Counted from the stretch's first letter, positions 50,189 to 62,891 are shown. The stretch is 64,000 nt of DNA from Poecilobothrus nobilitatus (GCA_947095535.1 OX352773.1:29285398-29349397), one strand, 5' to 3'. Numbers and translations are program-made. The notes: generated by a model from the sequence alone, not told the origin.

Positions 50189-50281
50189 ATTCAATCAACT
50201 TTTTTCATTTTTACTTTTGGTATTGATTATAGAAAAACCATATGGGTAGAAATTGAATTAGCATATAGCCAAGAACAATGA
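50189..50281 (+). other. Weak candidate terminal exon
   Basis: A long T-tract ending TTTTACAG (50188) is a good splice-acceptor shape. A 30-codon frame, open directly from it, contains FGIDYRKTIWVEIELAYSQE and ends at TGA (50279-50281). The second half is less A/T-driven than neighbouring frames and includes W and several acidic residues. I recognise no family and found no upstream exon, so this may be chance. Confidence 0.15.
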
Positions 50282-53200
50282 CAATTCGAAGAAAAACAAA
50301 TTAAGAATGTATTATGCGAAGACGTGAGCACGGGAAATAATTAAAAATCTTTAGTCTAATAAATATAGATTAGGAATTTTAGAATAATAACAAATTCCTT
50401 ATAGCGATGTTTTATAACATTGTTAGACTTGTTTGGCTTAATAACTTCACTCCCAGAAGTCCTACTTCATTTTGGATTAACTGAGAAATTTTAATATGTC
50501 TTTAATATAAAAAAAAAAAAATCAAGTACTAAGAGATTAATTATTAAGTGATGCAATAAAAATCCTTATAAGTAAGTTACTTAAAAAGGTTTGCAATTAT
50601 TTATAAGATCGATGATGTTGTAAATTATATGATAAATTAAAAAAAAATTAAAGGCATTAAATTTCAATCATTAACAAATTAACACATTTAATTATTTCAA
50701 TTCAACTATTGATCAATTTTATTCAATTTAGGTTATATGTTGAATTCCAAATAAGAATCTTATTTATATGCATTATACAAAACATCAAATTATTTTTCCA
50801 AAATATTATTTTTCATTAATAATTCATTATAATTTTACACTTATATAATTCCATTATTATCTATGATTCATATTTCGAAAATTTGTCATTATTTCTTTAA
50901 TCTACACATGGTATGGTATATACATACATATATGTATCAATTGACGCCAATCTAAACCATAATCTTTGATGGATATAAATATAAAAAAAAAATTTAAGTC
51001 TACAATATTTTCTAAGGTTTAAAAATAAAATAAAAAAAATTATTGCTATGTCCTCTATTTTTCTTTTGTTTTTTCTTATAAATATAATTAAGCTTGAAAA
51101 AATAAAAAAAAAGCGGGAAAAATTTAAGCTGAAACATTTTAAAAAAGAAAAATGTATTCCACCTCATAGAAATTATTATTACTATCAAATTCTATATGTC
51201 AAATATGAATTATACATATGTATATGTATGTTATATACTGCTTTTTTATATATAGGTACCTAATGTAAAAAACAAACAACAGAAGAAAATAAAAAGCTAA
51301 GAAAAATAACAGTAACATGAATTTTCAATTATGCTTTCAACATTATGCTGCACATTTATTTTATTTAATTTTTTGTTCTTTTTACCTATTTGATTATTTA
51401 TGCTTTTATGTTGCGCAAAAAATATTTCAGCATGCGACAGACGTCATACAAGGTATTGATACCTTAAATGTTAAAAATTGTAAAAAAAAAAAAAAATTTA
51501 TTTTGATACTGTTTGTATTATTGAGAAGGGGAAATAATGTACTTATAATATTTTTTACTATGTTTAGATTTAAACTTTTTCTTTAAAAAGCAACAAAAAA
51601 AAAAAAGATAAAAAGACAAATTTCAAAATTTAAGATCATAAATTTTGAAATTTTTAAATAACAAAGCAAGAGCATTCTTAAAATTGTTACTGGTCATTAT
51701 TTAAGAATTTGTACGAATTTTATGAGTTCTTTCAAATATAATTAAAGTGTTAAAATGACAGAATTGATGATATAAAGATAAAGAAAGATAAAGAACCTTA
51801 AAAAATGTAATAGAAGAGACAGATGAAACTGATAACTGATAAGATATATTTAGGTTAAGCTAAGCTAAAACTTATAAAAGAACAGGAGCTAGGAGTTTTT
51901 TCTACCGGTTCTAGAAATAAAAGGTCTAAATCTTAAAAAAAATTTTTATTAAGATATTAATTAATTTATAGTTTTTAGATAGTGTAACTTTAATTTATGT
52001 TCTTATGATTTTCCTCATAACATCTCTTATCATTTTCAAGATATACATATTATCTACATATATCACTTTGATCCACTTTTATATGTTCCATTAGTCATAT
52101 TCAATTCGAAAATATAAATATAATAAATTATTAAATTCAAATATTGCAATTTTTTAAAATAAAAATCAAACAAATCTACTTATAATTATTGAACTAAATA
52201 ATAGGTTAACGTTAAGAGATTTAAATTTTAAAAGATCTGAAAATACATGTATAAGAATTTAGTAAGTGTTTTTGAAGATTTATTTAAATTATTTTAATAT
52301 GTAATTTATATGCATATACTCGTATATCAATTTTGAACTTTCTGGAGATTTAAATTGCATAACTATTTTGAATTAATATAATTTTTTTTTACTTAATTTA
52401 TATTTAGTTCTATTACTTTTATTGAAGCGTTAATGTCCTGAATATGTATACATTTTCATAAATAAAATAAAATACTTAACCTGAATAGCTGCGTCTAGAT
52501 GATAACTTTAATAATAATTCACTTTAAAAAAAATATTATCTTATTACGTTATCTAAAAATTCTTAACCAAATATGTAGTTTATTTTCATTAATTTACAGA
52601 ATTGTAATAACAGACCAAACCTTAGTTTTAGCATCAATATTATTGGATGAAAAGTTCAAATAACACATTCAATTACAGGAATTAAATTATTAACTGCTTA
52701 TATACATTATGTTAAAAAAAAAGTTATATATTTTGTTCTATACTAAAAAAAAAAAACAATTACAATATTATTATATAACCGTAAAATTATGTATTCATAA
52801 CTGTAAATCAAATAAATTACCACTCAAAAGAATCAATTCCACTTTATAAAGAAATAAAAAGCAGTACAATGTCCTCACACATTTCTAACATTTTTATTTT
52901 ACATGTACATTACCTATGTAATACCTATGTTATATGAAGTATAATATACGTATATTAATTTAATAAAATATTTTCATGTCACTGCAGACTCTTTATAAAA
53001 TCATAATTCACGCCCTTGAGATAATCCACTTAAAGATAAACCGCTATATTTTTAATGATATTTAAGTTGTACAATTTACTTCTACAATACTGATCGGATA
53101 GCAGCATATTTTGAGATTTTTTTTTTTCTTGTTTTGTGCACATTCATGTTTAGAATTTTTTTTCTAACATTTTTAAATTCTGTTTCTTTACCTAATTTTT

Positions 53201-54620
53201 AACATTTGATTCTGCTTTTTTTTTTTTTAACTGTATAGTAAAGAATAAAAATGAAATTTATCTGACCAAAGGGCAACAGAGCAACACTATCTATTGGTTA
53301 CAATTATGACTCAATTTTTAAACAGTTTTTTTTTTTGTTCATTTTTTTTTTTTTCTTTTCAAAGAGAAAAATGTTTAAATAAAAAAATCTTTGATATTTT
53401 CATCACGATCCACAAAATAAATATTCAAGCTGAGCGAAAAAAAAAATGAATAACCAAAATTACAGAAAAATGGAAGCGTTATTCTGAATAAATTTTTTGG
53501 AATTTCTTTTTATTAAAAAAAATTTTTTTTTTTTTTTAAGTTTAACGTTAAAAACAGTAATGTTAAGAGTTCAGAAAAACGTTCTGCACTTTTTAGAACC
53601 TAAGGGAAACAAATATGGAAATAACGGTTTAATATCAAAGTAATGTCCCTAAAGTATAACTTTAACAAATATAACTGACATGAGTGAATTTATGGATATT
53701 GTAGTCAAAATGAAAAATTTTTAGTTACTTTAAATACATATTTAAGCATTTTTTTGTAAATTTTCTTAACTAATAATACGTATAACTAACGTTTAAAGCC
53801 TTTTTAAATATAAAAACTGTTAATTTTAAAATCTATGCCTTCTCAAAACCCTCCAATTCCCTAAAATTCTGTTTTTTTAAAATTCTAAACTGTTTAGAAG
53901 TGCTGTGCAAGAAAAAACGGTTAAATTAGCACATTAAAACTGTTCCTTTTTAATGTAATAGCAGAGACTGTATTAGCTTTTATAGCAAGCATTCAACGTG
54001 ACTCAGAATAAATAGAAGAGATTTATAAAAAACAAAAAAATAATTTTAAGATTTTTAAAATATTTATCAAATTTCAAAAATGTTTATCTTTTTTAATTCT
54101 CCAGAAAGATTAAAACCACAGAATAAGAAACAAAAAAAAACAATGTTAAATTTATTTTTGTTTTAGTTTTTTTTTTTCTTTTTGTACTTGTAAATTTATT
54201 GTACTTGTAAGCAAAGTATGGCACATGGCAAGAATTCTTATATACTAAATGAAAAATTATAAATAATTTTTAAATTATCTAACAATTTATTAGTATTCAG
54301 AATGGCATTTAAGTGGTGATTTTTTTATTTGTTTCATTGGAATAATATTTCAAACGACATGCGCCAACCTCTAATTTAATTTTTGCCCTTTGTAGTCTAC
54401 CATGGAAAATTTAAAATTTATTAATATCATATTTGTACTTTTATTATTGGTTTGTAATAAATTTTTAAGTCGAATTTTAAATCAAACAATTTATTGAACA
54501 TAAAATATCATTTAATCTCATAAAACTTTTTGACTTATGTGCAATCTGTATCGTATCGATACTAAAATTCCGAATCTTTTTTGCATTATAATTTGTTTTT
54601 ATATACCCAATTCATATATA
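50282..54620. other. Non-coding A/T-rich stretch, nothing recognised
   Basis: Open frames at 51048-51263 and 51317-51586 show no motif. No element ends or RNA folds are recognised. Confidence 0.5.
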
Positions 54621-54815
54621 GGGGCCTCATTGACCTAGTGGGTAAGAGCTTATAAAACACGCTGTAAACACCGAGCGTGTAAAACACGCTGTAAACACCG
54701 GGAATTCTATGTCGTAAGAGTTATTATCCCTTACGACATTTACAGACATACCTGAACTGTGAGGCTGTGTAATTTCCTGTTCACATTTATGTGGCAGAGA
54801 AATGCATTAAAAAAA
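54621..54815 (+). mobile_element. tRNA-derived SINE, copy F (rearranged head)
   Basis: GGGGCCTCATTGACC, the A-box GACCTAGTGGGTAAGAG and the 3' body (GTCGTAAGAG, CCTTACGACATTTACAG, GGCTGTGTAATTTCCTG, CACATTTATGTGGCAGAG, ATGCATT plus A-tail) are all present. The 21-bp block from TAAAACACGC to AAACACCG occurs twice (54653-54673 and 54680-54700, 27-bp period), and the B-box segment found in other copies is missing. AATTCATATATA (54609-54620) and AATTAATATATA (54816-54827) form a 12-bp target duplication with one mismatch, so the rearranged form was probably inserted as such or arose afterwards within the copy. Confidence 0.93.
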
Positions 54816-54827
54816 AATTAATATATA

Positions 54828-55917
54828 CTTATAACAACTTTACAAATAATCATATCTTGAAAATATCCTTGAGTGTTATGTAAATTTTTACTATATTACT
54901 ATATAAATCAAAGTTAAAGCAATTCTAATCTGTCAATCAACAACAGACTCTTGATGGCTATAGAAAATTCAATAAACAAAAACGAAACGGAAAATTTTAT
55001 TTACTCGAAAAAATAATTAATTTTAAAATAATATATAGTTCAAGAATTACAATCATCAATTAGATTATTAGGTTTAGATGCGAAGGTTTGTTTTCTGACA
55101 AAATGTCAACAACACATTGTAAGGTTATTTATCCTATTTTAGTATTCTTACAATCAGAACTACATAAATGTCACACTATTTTCTGTTAAAAGCTAAAGAA
55201 GCTTAGCTAAAGAATCCGTTTTCGAAACATATAATATGCTTTTTCCGACAAAGTAAAACATTGATTAATATAATGATAATAGAATTTAATCACTTTTTCA
55301 CATAGTACGACAGTACCACATTTACACAATTCCATAGAATATAGATCATATATCCTATATAGATTATAAACCCTATATATATATTCAACTGTATAATGAA
55401 TTCCATGCCCTTATTCTTATTGTATATCTTGCCACCGATCACTAGAAATATAATATTATAATTCTCTCGACTTTTGAGAATAACTTAAATGCGGATAACA
55501 TTTAAGTAAGTACCTTACCATTATTATTTATTTATTTTTTTTTTTTTTTCATTATTTAATTCTTTCCGATTCCTATTCTAATTATCTTTAAACAATATAA
55601 TAGTTAAGTATAGCTTTAAAGTTTGTATTTTTTTTTTTAAATTCTTTAAAAAAAAATTGTTGTAATTGCACTAAAAAAAAATAAAAAACAAAAAAAAAAA
55701 GCTTAAATTATTTGATTTATTTGTTCAAAAAGTTGGTAGTTAATTGTGTACTCAGTTACTGTAGAATAATATTTTATTAAATACAACAATGGCAAAAAAC
55801 AAAAAACCAACAAATAAAACAAGTAGTCAAGGTTCTTGTTTTAATACTTATAATAGTTTTTTTTTTTTTTTTATTAAGATTTATTGCAATTATGCAAAAA
55901 TACTCTATTAGGAAATA
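54828..55917. other. Non-coding A/T-rich stretch, nothing recognised
   Basis: No frame, repeat or hairpin of note. Confidence 0.5.
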
Positions 55918-55948
55918 GGGGGGGAGGGAGGAGGGCGTATAGGAGGGG
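55918..55948 (+). other. G-quadruplex-capable purine island
   Basis: A run of seven G, then A, GGG, AGGA, GGG, a 9-nt spacer and GGGG. The first 18 nt alone supply four G-tracts of three with loops of 1, 1 and 4 nt, which meets the usual intramolecular G4 pattern. It is by far the most G-rich spot on the plus strand and sits in DNA otherwise lacking G-runs. Confidence 0.85.
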
Positions 55949-57043
55949 ATTTTCAAGTTAATTCTATTTTACGAAAGAATAAATTTTTATATTTAGAAAT
56001 TCTTTTAAACTTATTTACATATACAAAATTTGTAATCTATAATAATTTAAATCATGTTGCATTGTGCTAATTTCTAAAATGTTTTAAAAATTTATTACAA
56101 GATTATAATAAATCATTTTGTTGATTATTAAGATTTTTTATTTAGATTTAGATTTTGATTTTTTTTTTTTTGTTTTAATTTTTAATCTTATTCATATAAA
56201 ACACGTGGACAGCGATATTGATCAAAAATATTTTGTCTCGAGTTATTGCACCTAATATGCATATATACGAGCATAAGTTCCTTTATTTGGTATATATATG
56301 GTTTCATTTCAATTAAAATTTAACTGACTTTTGTTATATAAACCAATCAAATAATTTCTACCATGGCCTTCGTTTTAAAATTTTTTTTTTTTTTTAGTTT
56401 TAGTTCCTATATTTATTTAAAACTCATGTTTACCACATATAAACCATATTTAAGTTCTTATTTTTTATCAGTTTGTTTCACAACAAGATATCCTAAAATT
56501 TAATCGAGTTCAAAGTAAGGCACGCTTTCCATAAATTATCGATTTTTTTTTTTTTTTTCGTTATGATTTGATTTGGTTTTTGATTTTTCATATTATGTCG
56601 CTCAAAATTAAGCATAGTAAATATATTGTAATATTGGTGTATGTAATATAATAGGAGAGATGGAAAACAAAATAAATTGAAAGAAAATACGAAATATATC
56701 TTACTAAAACTTATATATTTAATAGGTATTAAAATTTCAATTGATTTTCAAATATTATGAATTTATATTCAATATAATTTCTAAAATTTCGTGATTTAAA
56801 TTATTTTTGTTTCTGTTTTGTTTTTATTACAAAGTTTTTTTTTTTATGATTCAATTTTTACTTAAAAATTATTTAAAACCTAAATATATATAATAAAACA
56901 TATACATATATACATATGTACATACCTAAATATAATATATGAAAATTAAATTACAATGCAAGCACAACATAAATTGAACTAAATTTTTTGATTATGGATA
57001 ATTTGAATAAAAATTATAATATGCCATATTTTTTATAAAGGGT
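55949..57043. other. Non-coding A/T-rich stretch, nothing recognised
   Basis: A/T homopolymers and TACATA words only. Confidence 0.5.
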
Positions 57044-57854
57044 TTTCCAATTTGAGTGATATGATTTCTTTTCACAAAAAACACACTAATTGTTAAGGAA
57101 ATTCAAATGTTTTTTTATTTAATGTGAATTACAATCGATACAATTAAGTTCTGAATAAAACGTCATTGAAATGGCCTCCACGACTTCTTTTGCAAGAACG
57201 AATTCGATGAACCCAACTTCGGAGCACTTTTTTCACTAAATCAAGTCGTATGTCATGAATAGCACGTTCAATATTGACTTCTAAAGCTTGAAGAGAGTCT
57301 GGTTTATTGCTAAAGACCAATGACTTCAAATAACCCCCCAAGAAATAGTTTAATGGTGTTCAATCACAACTTCTTGGAGGCCATTCAATGTCACAATTTC
57401 TTGAAATAATCGAATTTCCAAACTTTTCTCGCAATAATTCCGTCTTGTTAGAACCAGATGTAGCCCCGTCTTGTTAGAACCAGATGTTATCAAGATCAAC
57501 TTCTTCCAATTTCGGCCATAAAAAGTTGATTATCATCGCTCTAAACCACATCAAACTGTCAATTTAGGTGAATGTAATGGTTGTTCATGAATAATTTGTG
57601 GATTTTCTTTGCACCAGAATCGACGATTATTACGACCATAAAATGGCAAAAGCCACGAAAAGTTGGAGTTACAATAATTGGAGAACGATTATTTTGATAA
57701 TAAAATTGAATAATTTATAAACGTTGTTCTTACGTATATCTCTCCATGATGAAATTGTAAACATTACTGGATACAATGAAAAAAAAATGACAGTTCATGA
57801 CATACTACAAATAGCCGAAACGTCACTTAGAAATCATATCACTCAAATTGGAAA
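57044..57854 (-). mobile_element. Internally deleted Tc1/mariner-superfamily transposon
   Basis: Perfect 24-bp inverted ends lie at 57044-57067 and 57831-57854 (TTTCCAATTTGAGTGATATG and onward). About 810 bp between them carry a minus-strand transposase remnant. An intact member of this group would be roughly 1.2-1.3 kb, so several hundred bases are missing. A flanking TA duplication is not unambiguous. The identical ends suggest it could still have been mobilised in trans after losing its own transposase. Confidence 0.88.
57144..57646 (-). pseudogene. Broken mariner-like transposase
   Basis: Read on the minus strand, 57646-57540 gives FYGRNNRRFWCKENPQIIHE and PLHSPKLTV, a DDE-domain block of mariner-like transposases, ending in a premature TGA. 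A later block reads LDNIWF, a TAA, then QDGAT (second catalytic Asp). About 25 bp are duplicated here (GTCTTGTTAGAACCAGATGT twice, about 57442-57489). It continues in frame through LLREKFGNSIISRN and WPPRSCD (third catalytic Asp), with a TGA where Leu is expected. The tail from 57341 reads GGYLKSLVFSNKPDSLQAL and RSRGGHFNDVLF to a TAA near 57144. The N-terminal DNA-binding half and the first catalytic block are missing. It cannot encode a working enzyme. Confidence 0.88.
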
Positions 57855-58216
57855 TTATTAAAATTGAGTAAAAAAAATAAAAAAAATTTTTATTAAATTT
57901 TTTTTTTGCAAAAATTATGAAATTTCAATAATATTGGAGAATTGCTTAGTTGAAAATTTTATTGATTAGAAGAATTTAATTTAATTTTTTTATTTTACTA
58001 TATATATGTATGTGTATAACATATATATTTTTTGTATTTTAAAAAAGTAAAATAAATGTTGAAATTTAATTCAATAATAGTTTTTTTTTTGTATATTTAA
58101 AAAAAAATTTATGTATATAAACATTTATCGTAAACGTACAGTTATTTTAGGCATATAATTTTAATCTACCAGGATTATTACTTGTATAGTGAGCTTTCCT
58201 GCATGTGAACATGATG

Positions 58217-58290
58217 TAGCCAATGGTGTAGTGTTTAAAACACTGATCTTTTATTTGAAAGGTCTCGGATGCAAACACCGACTATGTTAT
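58217..58290 (+). pseudogene. tRNA-like relic
   Basis: CCAATGGTGTAGTGTTTAAA (58220-58239) contains a clean A-box (TGGTGTAGTG), as in Glu/Gln-type tRNAs. A CTGATCTTTTATTTGAAAGG anticodon-arm-like part follows. The T-arm GGTCTCGGATGCAAACACCG has lost the TTCRA of a B-box. Its length is close to a tRNA. It is not a copy of the six-member SINE family and is probably a dead tRNA or SINE head. Confidence 0.4.
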
Positions 58291-58945
58291 ACAAATTAAT
58301 AACAAATAATATATATTTTTCTTATAATATAAGTTATAAGCCTTATTAATTAGTATAATATAATTAAAACAACGAAGAATGCAGTTGCCTTTGTCAACTC
58401 TTAGATACCCGTACGAACCCGTTAGTATGTTCATAGTCTGTCACTCTGCTTATAATATTATTTTTTTTACTTTTTCAGTATTTTAAAATAATTTGGGTGA
58501 ATTTTATTATTTCTAGAACTATGGTTTGTACAAACATACACATATTCAAACTATATGTTTATATATTCTTCAAAAACAGATTCTAACCTTCAACTTAACG
58601 ATTATCAACCCAAAACTTAGCGGCAAATGTATTATTATTATTATAAATACAACACAATACGTATATATACGCCGCTATATATATTTATATGTATATATCA
58701 ATATTCTTATTATACATCATTCATTCATCAGCGACATATACGATAAGTAAATAAACATGATATATAAGTATGTATACCAATATCATAATACCAAATATAA
58801 ATTCTTCAAGCAACCGTTAATTTTTTATTTATTCAAATTTTTTTGTTCTACGCTTAATCATCCTAAACAATTTTAAATTATCTTCAAAAACATTGTTAAA
58901 GAAATTTGTTAGAAAAATTGAGAAAAACCAAAAACCAAGTTCAAT

Positions 58946-59335
58946 ATAGAGCTTTTTCGAACTTTGGCTTCGTAAAGGGTGGGGCTACAGAAAAAAGTTA
59001 TTCCATAAAATTAATATTTTTATGATATCTATAAGCAGTTAAAATTTCATGGCTCTACTTCCAACAACTTTTGAAAAATTTATATTAAAAATGTGGAGAT
59101 CAAAAAGTTAGTTGTTCAAGAGCTACCCGAAGTTTTGGTCGGATCTCAACCAAAAAAAAAATAGGAAACCTGCAAATTGATCCAATAATATTTTCTGTTA
59201 AGTTCAAGACTCTAGCATTCTTAGTTTTTGAGTTATCTTGCTGACGGACAGATGAACGGACGGACGGTCAGTGTTACAGTGTTACGGAGGATCAATTTTA
59301 ATATACCCGATCCTTATGGTATATGGGTATATAAA
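58946..59335 (+). repeat. Dispersed repeat family, copy 3 (longest)
   Basis: The head GAGCTTTTTCGAACTTTG (58949) and core CAGTTAAAATTTCATGGCTC (59036) match copy 1. A CTGACGGACAGATGAACGG tract (59240-59258) follows, running into further ACGGACGG. It ends with an AATATACCC..GGGTATATAA inverted pair (59300-59333). Such GACGGAC-rich, ATACCC/GGGTAT-ended segments are familiar in dipteran intergenic repeats, but I cannot assign a class. There is no coding frame. Confidence 0.6.
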
Positions 59336-62300
59336 ATAAGTGTACCCTACACTCAAACCGCAATTTACACCTTTTCAATTTAAAACTTTTCGATTTACAC
59401 TATGAGTTTTACTTGACGTATTTTTTTTTTTATTTTACGCTTTTTTTCCATTTATCCATTTCAATTTCTTATTGTCAATTATTTTTAAATTTTAGCAAAT
59501 TTTTCGTTTTACGTTAATTTTTTTTCAATCAAAATTGAAATGAAATTGAAATGAAAATTATTAACGTGATGTTGAAGTATATTTATGAATTTTCATTTCG
59601 TTTTAAATCTCTTTTTTTACACCCATCATTTCGAATACTGGTCGAGGTAAGAGTGTATACCATATAATTAATATCATTGTAATATAATATAATACAATAA
59701 AAAATAATTCTTGTAGATGCTAAACAGCCGAGTATTTAACGGCTTAATGAAATTAATGATTTCAAAAACAGAAGTTTAGCCAAATATGAATAATAATAAA
59801 TTAGTTGATGCTCCTTATAGGAATTGAAACTTCTTAAATACTTCAGATAAGAATTAAAACCGAAATTGGAAACAAAATTTAAACTTACATAATTAAAGCT
59901 GCCAAATTTAAAAGCTATGGCAATCATTTTTATTTCAAACCTCGAATTTCTGATCAAAATCAAAATCATATAAAAATTAAATTATTTTTAAAATTATTTC
60001 CGTCCGTACAATAACTGCATGTATGCCTACGATTTTTATAATGAAATTCTTCTGAAGTGTTAAATCAATTGACAAGATTAAAGGCGTTTTTCTCTTATTA
60101 TATATTGGTAGTTATTATAGTTTTCTACTTATTGTATGATAATAAAATCATAAATGTTTTTATATATCTATATGATGAACTTTCCCGAAAAAGGAAATAT
60201 GTACATATTTTAGTTTTTGTTTTTTCTTTACTTTTTTTTTTGCTATTAAATATGAATGTCAGATAAAACTTCTAAATTCAACTTTTTTATAAGATATTTT
60301 TTTATAACAATATGAAATGTGTAATAAAATTTCAATTATCTTCTTTTGTTATGTCAATTTACATACTATAACCTGCCCCCATTTTTAAGACTAACAATTA
60401 CCATAAAAAAAAACAAAGGAAAAAAGGTAATATCAGTTTTATGAGAATTTACTTTTTTAGAGTACATTTTACAAAAGTTCTATTGCAGTAATTTTACTCT
60501 TTATAGAAGTGTGTTTATCTAAAGATATAAAAAATCTAATACTGTAAATTAAAACTAAAGGGAGGGACAAGAATAGTTAATTAAAATTCCAAGCTGCCTA
60601 AATTCAATATAAAACAATTTTATCAGACGGGTATTGTGAAGGTGGAACATACAGCTTAACAGCTGAAGTATTGACAAAAATTGCTTTCTATAAAATAGTT
60701 TTTCATATAAATAAATACCAAAATGGATATGGAAGTCAATCAGACTTCCCATTATTGAAAACTACTTTAAGAAACTGACTTTTTTCAAGGCTAGTAACGT
60801 AAAGTTATTTTAACAATATATTTCAATTGAATTGTAAGGTAAGATAGAATTTTATTCTGCTCGTTTTTACTTTTGCGACGGTAATACTTGTTCTTCAATT
60901 TACAAATTATGATTTTTTTTCTTGCAAAATTATAAACAACAACACACCCATTCATTCATGTATACCATAAAATATCTATTTGATAATCTAAAGATTGTTT
61001 TCGGTAATAAAAGAAGAACAAAGGAAATACAAAAAAAGGATGCTAACTACAGTATGTGTTGCATTGTAGTGAAAAATATCTCGATACGCTTACTGTTTAA
61101 TTAAAATTTTTTGCACAAAACCACAACTTCATTATCACCTTCATCATCAAGTAATTTAGAATTTCTATTGTTCTATATGACTACATTAAAAAAAGGTGTT
61201 TTCTTTAGCGCGAGTAATGCCCGTTTAATCAACTGAAGCTACATGTCAAAATTTAAAAAGAGGTGGCAGCAAACCGATCTTACCAGGTCTTAGATATTAA
61301 TAATGGATTTAAATTTTGATTAGCGTGTTATTCAACGATTAAAAACTACTCAATAAAGAAAAAAAATATATTCGTTTTGATTAGTTATTAAAAATTGTTT
61401 CTCTCTTTTTTTTCTTTTTAAAAATATAATTAAGTTATTTAGATTTATTTATATTTAGTTCTGCATTCTTAAGCATTTTAAATTATACGATTCTTTGCCA
61501 TTTATTTTATAAAAAAAAAAAAACAACAAAAAAAAACATTTATTAGTTTTTTAAAAAATTGTATCTTAAAGTCAAATATTACTTTTGATTTCATCAGGAA
61601 ATTTTCATATGTCAAGTGTATCAACAAATAACTATAGCTAGGTACCAGTATGTTATCGTATTCCAGAGTATACAGGTCATCAAAATTAAATGACTTCACC
61701 TTGAAAATTCAAAATATTCATCTTTAATGATTATTTTGATGATGATTTTACCCACGTCCGATTAAATATTAAAGATTTTCATCAAAAAACATGACAAATG
61801 CAATTAAGTTCTGGTTTTTTTTTTTTTGCATTTTCAGCGATATTTAAACATTTTTTTGCAAATAATAATATGTATGTATATACAAAACAAGTTATGCAGA
61901 CACATTTTAAATGTTCATAAATCTTATAATTAATCGTATATGTATATCCATATATAAAATTCATATTTGAATATATCACAAAAATAATAATGGTTTATGA
62001 CTATATAGTGATGATGGTAATAATAATAACAAGGTATGTTAATTATCGTTTTTTTTTTAAAACTCAACAAAAACCCAAAGAAAAAAAGTTAAATTAAAGA
62101 AAAAAGAAATACACTAATCTTTTCTCGCTAATTTTAACAACGCCTATTAATAACAATTTTAATACTTATTTTGATTTGTTTTTTTATAAACATTCTAATT
62201 TAAAATAAACGATTTTTGTATTGATTTGAGCTTTTTATATACATACATATACATATTTATAAAAATATTATTAAAATTGTAAAATTAATAGAATTCATGA

Positions 62301-62891
62301 CTTAAAAATAAATTTACCATAATTTTCTTAACATAAAATATTAAAATCGCTTTATAAAAAATTAAAAGAAAAATCTTTAAACCGTTTATGACTTGACAGA
62401 AATAAAAAAACAAAAAAATTTAAAACTGTAATCAAATATTTAAGTCACGATTAAGAAAAAATTGTGCAATAAGATTAGATTTTGTGACAAATAAGAAAAT
62501 ATCAATTGCCACGACTTTAAAACTGAAACTAACTCAAAAAAACAATTTTTTTTTTTTTTTGTTTTAAGAAATTCTCACCTGATACCACGACTTATTACAT
62601 TTTCTTCTGAATGTCAATAACGGTTTTTTTTTTGGTTTTTAATTAATTCATAAAAGATTTTAAAAGAACTAAATTTGCCTATTCCAACTTTATTATTTTT
62701 ATTCTAGTATTAAAGAAATAACTATAATTTTCGAAAACTCATCATATCAAATTTCATTGACCAGAAGATTAAAATCTAGAACACATTTAATAATTCTATT
62801 CAAATAGAGCTTAATGACATTTTGTTTTTTTTTAATTTTTCAAATATTTTTCGATTTTAATAACCTGCTTTTATTTTAAATAGGAAATATT
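59336..62891. other. Non-coding A/T-rich stretch, nothing recognised
   Basis: Open frames 59736-59969, 60057-60266, 60555-60752, 60922-61104, 61502-61699 and 61782-61979 have no family motif. A less A/T-biased patch at 61190-61305 remains unexplained: no frame longer than about 30 codons, no partner in the window. Confidence 0.5.

Noticed and set aside
51317..51586. 89-codon frame with hydrophobic stretches
   Set aside because: The Phe/Leu/Ile richness follows T-runs; no signal peptide logic, motif or conserved neighbour.
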